NCBI GenBank assembly: GCA_029210545.1
Contig: JARGFV010000024.1
Coordinates: 1-29,582, forward strand
Direction of reading: 5' to 3'
Source: a bacterium
GTDB lineage: Bacteria; BMS3Abin14
Length of the DNA stretch: 29,582 nucleotides
Shown: piece by piece, positions 1 to 5,293 of the stretch
Numbering within the stretch: the stretch's first letter is position 1
Layout of the letters: the number at the start of each line of letters is the position of its first letter
Notes under the pieces: generated by a model
What the model was told of the DNA's origin: nothing
Databases searched by the model: none
The model's input: only the letters and a program-made list of their open reading frames with translations
Position numbers and translations under genes: made by a program

Positions 1-54
1 CAGGCGCTGTCGCAGAGGGCCGCAGTGGAACCCCAGAATCCGGATTTTTTCTAG
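1..54 (+). CDS. possible C-terminal tail of an upstream gene (partial)
   Basis: Frame 1 is open from the first base to a TAG at 52-54 and would encode 17 residues ending in NPDFF. The downstream sequence turns into repeats at once, which fits a gene ending here. The piece is too short to assign a family, and frame 3 is also open for about 300 bases, so open frame alone is weak evidence. It could equally be non-coding. Confidence 0.25.
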   Translation, partial: QALSQRAAVEPQNPDFF

Positions 55-193
55 GACCTGACTGCGAAACTCCGCGGGACGTGCGGCCTACCAGTGAGCC
101 GTCTTCCACCGTTGCTAACGCCTCTCGACCAGCTATGGCGGATGAACTGCGTAACTCTGCGTCAAGGCTCTTGGGGCGTATGGGCACAGTGCC

Positions 194-240
194 CCGTCAT
201 TCCGGAAATCGACGCCGGGAGCGGGATTATCCGGAATCCA
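194..240. repeat. REP-like dispersed repeat, copy 1
   Basis: The 17 bases at 194-210 and the 20 bases at 221-240 (reading GCGGGATTATCCGGAATCCA) both recur as reverse complements at 14957-14973 and 14896-14915. The two copies are in opposite orientation and differ in the length of the central segment. TCCGGAAT-type palindromic repeats of this sort are common in deltaproteobacterial intergenic DNA. No gene is apparent between 55 and 349. Confidence 0.7.
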
Positions 241-242
241 GA

Positions 243-331
243 TATATGGAGAACCAGATACCTGGCCACATAGGTACTTGGATACTTGGATACTTGGCCA
301 CTTAGCCACTTAGACACGCGGACACCTGCCC
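243..331. repeat. low-complexity word tract (ACTTGGAT / ACTTAGCC)
   Basis: The tract is made of a short word repeated with small changes: ACTTGGAT, ACTTGGAT, ACTTGGCC, ACTTAGCC, ACTTAGAC, then ACACGCGGACACC. It ends about 18 bases before the histidine kinase start. Its build resembles the CACAGAG and CTCCC tracts further right, although the word differs. It could carry the kinase's upstream signals, but no promoter is clear in it. Confidence 0.7.
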
Positions 332-349
332 ATGAAAGAGAGCCTGTAA

Positions 350-1879
350 ATGCTGACCCGCCACCTGGCCGTCAGGGTCAACCTCATCATCGCCATGATC
401 CTGGCCATCGCGCTGGGCACCACGGCCATGCTGACCAAGCGCAACTGGCAGCAGCAGGCCATCGAGGAGGCCATGACCAAGGCCACCATCATGTCGGCGA
501 CGATCATGAACTCCATCATCGTGGAGATGAGCGGGTTCTGCCAGAAGGATGTCCAGAAGATTGTCGCCAACGTGGGCGCCGTTCCGGAGATCGACACCGT
601 CCGGGTCTTCGACGAGGACGGGATCATCACCTACTCGGCCGATCCGGAGGAGGTGGGCCTTGCCGTCGATTCCCTCGACTTTTCCGTTTACCAGAGCAAG
701 GAGAGGACCCGCCCCTTCAAGTCGGAAGAGAGCGGTCACCGGTCGTTCTGTATGGTCCAGCCCATCGAAAACGCCCTCGAGTGCCGGCGCTGCCACGGTC
801 ACGAAAGGGAGATCCTGGGCGTCCTGGACGTCTGCGTGTCCATGGCCCCGACGGAAAAGAGGATCGCCGCCAACAGCCGGTTCCTTTTCGCCACCACCTT
901 CACGACCGTCATTCTTGTCGTCATCGCCATCAGCATCAGCATGTGGATCCTGGTCAACATGCCGGTAAACCGGCTGGTGCGGACCATGGCCAAGGCGGAA
1001 AAGGGCAACCTCAAGGCCCGGGCCGAGATCCGGCGGCAGGACGAGCTCGGACGGCTGGCGCAGAGCCTGAACTCCATGCTTGAGCAGCTCGACCACTCAG
1101 AGCAGGAACTCAAGAGGTTCCATGCCGAGCAGCTGAAAAGAGCGGACAGGCTGGCCACCCTCGGGGAGCTTGCCGCCGGCATCGCCCACGAGATCAAGAA
1201 CCCCCTGGCCGGTATTGCCGGCGCCACCCAGATACTGGCCAGGGAATTTTCCGATGATGACCCGAGGCAGCCGGTGACCCAGGAGATCCTCAAGCTCATC
1301 GAGCGCCTCGACTCGACCATCCGGGGACTCCTGGACTTTGCCCGGCCGTCGGTTCCCCAGATCGTCCCCACTGATCTGGGCCAGGTCATGGAAAGGACCT
1401 TGTTCCTGGTGGAGCAGATGCCCGAGATAAAGGGGCAGGGCGTCGCCATCGACCTTGAGATCGACCCGGAGATGCCGACAGTTCCGGTGGACCCTGATCT
1501 GATCCGCCAGGTGTTCCTCAACATGGCGGTGAACGCGATCCAGGCCATGCGGCAGGGTGGAACCTTGACCGTCACGGTGCGGACGGCTCCGGAGGAAGAT
1601 CTCGGGGAGGTCCATCCCGCGGCCGATTACGTCATGATCTCCTTCACCGACACGGGCTCCGGCATCGAGGAGGACAAGCTGCGCAGCATCTTCACCCCCT
1701 TCTTTACCACCAAGACCCAGGGCACCGGCCTCGGGCTGCCCATTACCATGCGCATCGTAGAGCAGCACGACGGGCGCATCACCGTCAGCAGCAAGGTGGG
1801 CGAGGGGACCACTTTCAGGATCTATTTGCGAAAAGAGCTGGTTCAACCTCAAAACACAGAGGATGCTGAGGAAGGCTGA
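350..1879 (+). CDS. sensor histidine kinase with periplasmic c-type heme motif
   Basis: This 509-residue membrane sensor kinase should autophosphorylate and pass phosphate to a response regulator, most likely the NtrC-type protein encoded at 3081. The first membrane segment is about residues 9-28. A periplasmic domain follows (about 30-175) with C145-R-R-C148-H149, a CXXCH site for covalent heme c, in the context PIENALECRRCHG. The second membrane segment is about 178-204, then HAMP to about 255. The HisKA H-box has H280 in AHEIKNPLAG. The HATPase has N-box N391/N395, G1 DTGSGIEE (434-441), F-box FTPFF (448-452) and G2 GTGLGLP (458-464). The layout resembles DUF3365/Tll0287-like sensors. The ATG at 350 is chosen because AGAGAG precedes it and it gives a full first membrane segment. 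The ligand (redox state, NO, CO or O2) cannot be read from the sequence. Confidence 0.92.
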   Translation: MLTRHLAVRVNLIIAMILAIALGTTAMLTKRNWQQQAIEEAMTKATIMSATIMNSIIVEMSGFCQKDVQKIVANVGAVPEIDTVRVFDEDGIITYSADPEEVGLAVDSLDFSVYQSKERTRPFKSEESGHRSFCMVQPIENALECRRCHGHEREILGVLDVCVSMAPTEKRIAANSRFLFATTFTTVILVVIAISISMWILVNMPVNRLVRTMAKAEKGNLKARAEIRRQDELGRLAQSLNSMLEQLDHSEQELKRFHAEQLKRADRLATLGELAAGIAHEIKNPLAGIAGATQILAREFSDDDPRQPVTQEILKLIERLDSTIRGLLDFARPSVPQIVPTDLGQVMERTLFLVEQMPEIKGQGVAIDLEIDPEMPTVPVDPDLIRQVFLNMAVNAIQAMRQGGTLTVTVRTAPEEDLGEVHPAADYVMISFTDTGSGIEEDKLRSIFTPFFTTKTQGTGLGLPITMRIVEQHDGRITVSSKVGEGTTFRIYLRKELVQPQNTEDAEEG

Positions 1880-1933
1880 ATCTGGAGTAAGGCTTGTCAT
1901 CGCGAACCCTAAAATAGTCCAGTTCCTTAATCT

Positions 1934-1956
1934 TCCTCCCCCTTGAGGGGGGAGGA
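1934..1956. repeat. CCTCCCC hairpin after the kinase gene
   Basis: TCCTCCCC (1934-1941) pairs with GGGGAGGA (1949-1956) across a 7-base loop, followed by a GGTGGGGGTG tail. It lies 55 bases after the kinase stop codon and has no T-run, so it is a weak terminator at best. Hairpins of this wording are typical dispersed repeats. The 1880-2505 gap holds this hairpin, the CACAGAG tract and the 86-bp tandem repeat, and no credible gene. Confidence 0.5.
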
Positions 1957-2001
1957 CTGAGGTGGGGGTGAAAGATACTAAACCCATGTGAAGCAATCTC
2001 G

Positions 2002-2128
2002 GGTTCCTGTAAAAGCGGCATTTTTACCACAGAGATCACAGAGAACACAGAGGAAAAGCGAAACAGGGGGGAAGGCACGGTTCCTGTAAAAGCGGCATTT
2101 TTCACCACGGAGCCACGGAGAAAGTCGG
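2002..2128. repeat. outer left arm: direct repeat plus CACAGAG tract
   Basis: A 24-base perfect direct repeat occurs at 2002-2025 and 2079-2102 (77-base period; it contains CTGTAAAAGCGGCATTTTT). Each copy runs into a tract of the ACCACAGAG/CACAGAG word: 2026-2054, and a CACGGAG variant at 2103-2120. The T-run followed by ACCACAGAG is the reverse complement of the outer right arm at 3053-3078, beyond the GxxExxY gene. Confidence 0.8.
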
Positions 2129-2210
2129 AGGAAAGCACAAATCTCTTTAGGGGGGATCCTCAGGCGTATGCCGTCAGAGCGTAAAGAGCGTTCACCACAG
2201 AGCCACAGAG

Positions 2211-2426
2211 GGCGCCGAGAAGAGCGGAGAAGGGCTGGATCAGGGGGAAAGGCTTGGGCGTACGCCGTTAAAGCGCTGAAGGCTTTCACCACAGAGGGCG
2301 CCGAGAAGAGCGGAGAAGGGCTGGATCAGGGGGAAAGGCTTGGGCGTACGCCGTTAAAGCGCTGAAGGCTTTCACCACAGAGGGCACAGAGAAGAGCGGA
2401 GAAGGGCTGGATCAGGGGGAAAGGCT
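2211..2426. repeat. 86-bp perfect tandem repeat (2.5 copies), inner left arm
   Basis: Unit 1 (2211-2296) and unit 2 (2297-2382) are identical over 86 bases. A third partial unit runs 2383-2426 with a few changes at its start (GGCGCC becomes GGCACA). A degenerate earlier half-copy is seen at 2164-2200. Each full unit ends in GCTTTCACCACAGAG (2282-2296 and 2368-2382), the exact reverse complement of 2989-3003 on the far side of the GxxExxY gene. With no spacers between units, it is not a CRISPR array. Confidence 0.9.
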
Positions 2427-2505
2427 TTTATGGCTTTGGGTGATGCCACCTGTTTACGATTTTTCCATGTGTGCGAAACAGGGGAAAAAGGCGGGACAAG
2501 CGTAA

Positions 2506-2880
2506 ATGGCCGACAATGATCCCTTGACCGGCAGGCTTATAGGCGCCGCCATTGAAGTGCACAGGGAACTGGGACCAGGCCTCCTGGAATCGGCCTATCA
2601 AGAATGCCTGTGCCATGAACTGCTTTTGCAGGGTGTGGAGTTCCAGAGACAGTTCCCTTTGCCGGTCCGTTACAAATCTGCCGAGCTGGATTGCGGTTTC
2701 CGCATGGACCTCCTTGTTGAGGATTCCCTGGTCGTTGAGATCAAGTCCGTCGAAAAACTGCTCCCGATCCATGAAGCCCAACTTCTTACATATATGAAAT
2801 TATCTGGCATAAGGACCGGTTTATTGATAAATTTCAACGTTCGCCTCCTGAAGGATGGTATAAGAAGGTTTGTTCTTTGA
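2506..2880 (+). CDS. GxxExxY family protein (PD-(D/E)XK nuclease-like)
   Basis: The 124-residue product matches the GxxExxY family. The motif ELGPGLLESAYQECL lies at about residues 22-36, following GAAIEVHR. The second half has the nuclease-like core RMDLLVEDSLVVEIKS (about 66-81, Asp then Glu-x-Lys), EAQLLTYM (about 89-96) and GLLINFN. This fits a restriction-nuclease-like fold. The family is widespread and its biological role is unknown. The start codon has no good Shine-Dalgarno sequence (GACAAGCGTAA precedes it). The gene sits alone between nested inverted CACAGAG arms and separates a kinase gene from its likely partner regulator. It therefore looks like an inserted cassette rather than part of the two-component operon. 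Confidence 0.9.
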   Translation: MADNDPLTGRLIGAAIEVHRELGPGLLESAYQECLCHELLLQGVEFQRQFPLPVRYKSAELDCGFRMDLLVEDSLVVEIKSVEKLLPIHEAQLLTYMKLSGIRTGLLINFNVRLLKDGIRRFVL

Positions 2881-2900
2881 TGTTTAGTACTTAGGGAACC

Positions 2901-2919
2901 CCCCCGGCTTTGCCGGGGG
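2901..2919 (+). terminator. GC hairpin after the GxxExxY gene
   Basis: CCCCCGGC (2901-2908) pairs with GCCGGGGG (2912-2919) over a TTT loop, 20 bases past the stop codon. There is no T-run directly after it, so it may be a weak terminator or a small palindromic repeat. Confidence 0.45.
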
Positions 2920-2970
2920 ACCCGAACTGTGTCTCAGTTTTTGCTTTTCCCCCTTTTTGTTTGAGGTTTA

Positions 2971-3078
2971 CTCTGTGCTCTCTGTGTTCTCTGTGGTGAA
3001 AGCTTTCAGTTTTTCGATGTTGTGTCTTTCCCCTTGTTTTTCGGTTGAGGTGTTCTCTGTGTCCTCTGTGGTGAAAAA
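2971..3078. repeat. inner and outer right arms (CTCTGTG tract)
   Basis: The inner arm (2971-3009) reads CTCTGTG words and then CTCTGTGGTGAAAGCTTTCAG, the inverse of the left units. The outer arm (3053-3078) reads TTCTCTGTGTCCTCTGTGG followed by TGAAAAA, the inverse of the T-run plus CACAGAG tracts at 2021-2054 and 2098-2120. The arms are therefore nested in mirror order: A-run type outside, AAAGC type inside. The outer arm ends 2 bases before the ATG of the response regulator and must supply its ribosome binding region. Confidence 0.85.
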
Positions 3079-3080
3079 AG

Positions 3081-4433
3081 ATGGCCTCTAAAGGCCGCAT
3101 CCTCGTCGTCGACGACGAATACCTCATCCGCTGGTCCCTCCAGCAGAACCTCGTCGAGCACGGTTACGAGATCGTCCTGGCCGCCTCGGCCGAGGAGGGC
3201 CTCGCCCTCATGGACCGCGAGGAGCCGGACCTCGTCCTGTTGGACATCCAGCTCCCCGGAATGAGCGGCCTGGACCTTTTAAAGAGCATCAAGGAGCAGC
3301 GGCCCGATTGCGCCGTGGTCATGGTCACAGCGACCTCGGATCTTTCGGTCGCCGTCACTGCCATGAGGGACGGGGCCTTCGATTACATCCCCAAGCCGTT
3401 CAACCTGGACGAAGTGCGCATGGTGGTGGACAAGTCGCTGGAAAACCGGCGGCTTCGGGACGAGGTGAGCCGCTACCGGGAGCAGGAAGGTTCCCGGTAC
3501 AGTTTTTCCAGTTTTATCTACGCCAGCGGGGCCATGGAACAGGTCGTGGATGTGGCCAGGAAGATCGTCCTGTCCGACGCCACCACCGTGCTGCTGACGG
3601 GGGAAAGCGGCACCGGCAAGGACCTCCTGGCCCAGGTGATCCATTTCGAAAGCGGCCGCAGGGATATGCCGTTCATGCCCTTGAACTGCACCGCCCTTCC
3701 CAGGGAACTGCTGGAAAGCGAGCTGTTCGGCCACGAAAAGGGGGCCTTCACCGACGCCAGGACGCTGAAGAAAGGCCTTTTCGAGATCACCGACGGCGGG
3801 ACCCTGTTTCTCGACGAGATCGGCGACATGGACCTGGCCCTGCAGGCCAAGCTGCTGAGGTTTTTGGAGACGCGGACCTTCAAGCGGGTCGGCGGCACCA
3901 GGGACATCTCGGTGGACGTGCGGATCATTGCGGCCACCAACAGGGACCTCGAAGAGCGGATCAGGGAAAAGGCGTTCCGGGAGGACCTTTTCTACCGGCT
4001 CAACGTCATCCCCATAAGGGTGCCCCCTCTCAGGGAACGTCCCGAGGACGTGATCCCCCTGGCCGAGAAGTTCCTTGAGGACTTCAGCCGGGACCTGGGC
4101 AAGAAGATCAAGCGCATCGAGCCCGTGGCCGTGAGGGTCATGGAGGAGTATGGCTGGCCCGGCAACGTGCGGGAGCTTAAGAACGTCATCGAAAGGGCCA
4201 TGATCCTCTCCGCCGACGAGGTGCTCGACGCCGGGGCCCTGGCCCTGAGGAGCAGGGAGGCTGTGCAGGCCCGGCCGGGTGGTACCGACACCCTGAACCT
4301 GGATGAGATGGAACGCCGCCTCATCGAGGAGGCCCTTTCCCGCTCCAGGAACAACCAGTCCAGGGCCGCCCGGCTGTTGGGAATCTCCCGGGACACGCTG
4401 CGGTACAGGATGAAGAAGCACGAGCTTCTGTGA
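3081..4433 (+). CDS. sigma-54-dependent response regulator (NtrC/AtoC type)
   Basis: This 450-residue activator has three parts. The receiver domain (about 5-120) has acidic pair D11/D12, phosphoacceptor D55 in LVLLDIQLPG, and K105. The AAA+ sigma-54 interaction domain (about 145-375) has Walker A GESGTGK (174-180), the sigma-54 contact loop GAFTDA (221-226), Walker B TLFLDEIGDM (241-250) and the arginine-rich region to PPLRERPED. The Fis-type DNA-binding helix-turn-helix is at about 405-448 (NNQSRAARLLGISRDTLRYRMKK). When phosphorylated it should remodel RNA polymerase-sigma-54 for open-complex formation. The contact loop has Asp where most relatives have Gly. The likely partner kinase is at 350. 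A likely target is the sigma-54 promoter 820 bases downstream. Start: first ATG, directly after the repeat arm. Confidence 0.95.
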   Translation: MASKGRILVVDDEYLIRWSLQQNLVEHGYEIVLAASAEEGLALMDREEPDLVLLDIQLPGMSGLDLLKSIKEQRPDCAVVMVTATSDLSVAVTAMRDGAFDYIPKPFNLDEVRMVVDKSLENRRLRDEVSRYREQEGSRYSFSSFIYASGAMEQVVDVARKIVLSDATTVLLTGESGTGKDLLAQVIHFESGRRDMPFMPLNCTALPRELLESELFGHEKGAFTDARTLKKGLFEITDGGTLFLDEIGDMDLALQAKLLRFLETRTFKRVGGTRDISVDVRIIAATNRDLEERIREKAFREDLFYRLNVIPIRVPPLRERPEDVIPLAEKFLEDFSRDLGKKIKRIEPVAVRVMEEYGWPGNVRELKNVIERAMILSADEVLDAGALALRSREAVQARPGGTDTLNLDEMERRLIEEALSRSRNNQSRAARLLGISRDTLRYRMKKHELL

Positions 4434-4450
4434 CCTGGCGTATTGTCGCG

Positions 4451-4484
4451 GTATGGAGGTAAGGGAGTAGGGGAGTAAGGGGGT
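4451..4484. repeat. left inverted arm of the four-helix-bundle cassette
   Basis: This GGAGTA-word tract begins 18 bases after the regulator stop codon. Its segment 4463-4483 is a perfect 21-base reverse complement of 5072-5092, on the other side of the four-helix-bundle gene. The remaining GTATGGAGGTAAGGGAG matches the inverse of CTCCC/ACCTCCATAC words in the right tract. Confidence 0.88.
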
Positions 4485-4612
4485 AAATTCTGTATAGAAG
4501 GAGCAACGTAACCATTTGATCATATAGATCATTTCCTGAAGAGAGTAAACCAATTACCGGCAATAAAGAGTTCGTCAAAGATTATGAAGATCTGCGGGTT
4601 TTTCAAGGTGCG

Positions 4613-4951
4613 ATGGATACGGCTATGCAGATCTTCAAAATTACGAAGTCCTTTCCGGTGGAGGAAAGGTACTCTCTTGTCGATCAGATCAGGCGCTCTT
4701 CGCGTTCTGTGTGCGCCAATATCGCGGAAGCATGGAGGAAAAGAAGGTACAAGAGAGCATTTGTGTCCAAGTTGAGTGATGCTGAGGCTGAGGCCGGTGA
4801 GACGCAGGTGTGGCTGAAATTCGCGGAGAAGTGCGGTTATCTGGGTGAAGAGACCTTAACTGAGTTGGACACGGCATACCGGGTGATCATTGCGCAGATT
4901 ATCAGCATGATAGACAACGCGGGCAAATGGACATTCAAGGACAAGGGATGA
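4613..4951 (+). CDS. four-helix bundle protein (23S rRNA IVS / S23 family)
   Basis: The 112 residues from the first in-frame ATG match the S23-type four-helix bundle family: ITKSFPVEERYSLVDQIRRS, then SVCANIAEAWRKRR, then a C-terminal helix pair. Relatives include proteins encoded in 23S rRNA intervening sequences, and no enzymatic role is established. The conserved first-helix motif continues upstream of this ATG in the same frame: codons 4577-4612 read KDYEDLRVFQGA. The frame is open back to a TGA at 4517-4519, yet contains no ATG, GTG or TTG. The gene thus either starts at a non-standard codon or has lost its original start. It lies between inverted word-repeat arms, which resembles the stem-flanked layout of rRNA intervening sequences. 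Functional status is uncertain. Confidence 0.85.
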   Translation: MDTAMQIFKITKSFPVEERYSLVDQIRRSSRSVCANIAEAWRKRRYKRAFVSKLSDAEAEAGETQVWLKFAEKCGYLGEETLTELDTAYRVIIAQIISMIDNAGKWTFKDKG

Positions 4952-4982
4952 GGAATGGATCTGAGACCTCTGAATGGATTTA

Positions 4983-5097
4983 TTGGGTTTTACCTCCATA
5001 CCCCCATACCTCCATACTCTCAATCCGCCCACTCCCTTACTCCCATACCTCCATACCTCCATACTCTCACTCCCCCTTACTCCCCTACTCCCATACC
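4983..5097. repeat. right inverted arm of the four-helix-bundle cassette
   Basis: This tract is built from CCATACCTCCATAC, CTCCCTTACTCCCATAC and similar words, ending CTACTCCCATACC at 5097. Positions 5072-5092 are the perfect inverse of 4463-4483. Short open frames crossing it are low-complexity and not credible genes. Confidence 0.88.
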
Positions 5098-5252
5098 GGT
5101 GCATTGGGGCAAATACCGCAGGGTATGGGTGTATTCTCCCATAATTCAGAGCCGAATCGACGCAGGGTGAGGGCGGTATGGACCAGTGCCTTTAACTGTT
5201 TGAAATCAAAGAGGAAAAGCCGTACCCATATCCGCCATAATTGACATGAAAG

Positions 5253-5268
5253 TGGAACGAAACTTGCG
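5253..5268 (+). promoter_or_regulatory. sigma-54 promoter for the cytochrome module
   Basis: TGGAACGAAACTTGCG matches the sigma-54 consensus TGGCACGN4TTGCA at all fixed positions except C4 (A here) and the last base (G here). The GG (5254-5255) and GC (5266-5267) have the exact -24/-12 spacing. Transcription would start near 5279, giving a very short leader that still includes the AAGGAGG ribosome site (5282-5288). The word CCATAATT occurs twice upstream (5139-5146 and 5235-5242), and the inverted repeat TATGGG-N8-CCCATA lies at 5124-5143. These are weak candidates for activator sites. Confidence 0.8.
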
Positions 5269-5293
5269 TAACCATTAGAAGAAGGAGGTTTCA

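Noticed and set aside
302-1096. 264-codon minus-strand open frame over the kinase gene
   Set aside because: The plus strand encodes clear kinase domains. The antisense product is His/Asp/Gly-rich without motifs.
2168-2365. 65-codon open frame through the tandem repeat
   Set aside because: Its translation only mirrors the 86-bp DNA repeat, and there is no ribosome site or family resemblance.
2211-2426. Possible CRISPR array
   Set aside because: The 86-bp units are contiguous and identical with no unique spacers, and no cas genes are present. It is a simple tandem repeat.
3279-4553. 424-codon minus-strand open frame over the response regulator gene
   Set aside because: Antisense shadow of an unmistakable NtrC-type protein. 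It would also start inside the next repeat cassette.
4927-5244. Pro/Ser/Tyr-rich open frame after the four-helix-bundle gene
   Set aside because: It is a translation of the CCATAC/CTCCC word tract, with no ribosome site or recognisable domain.
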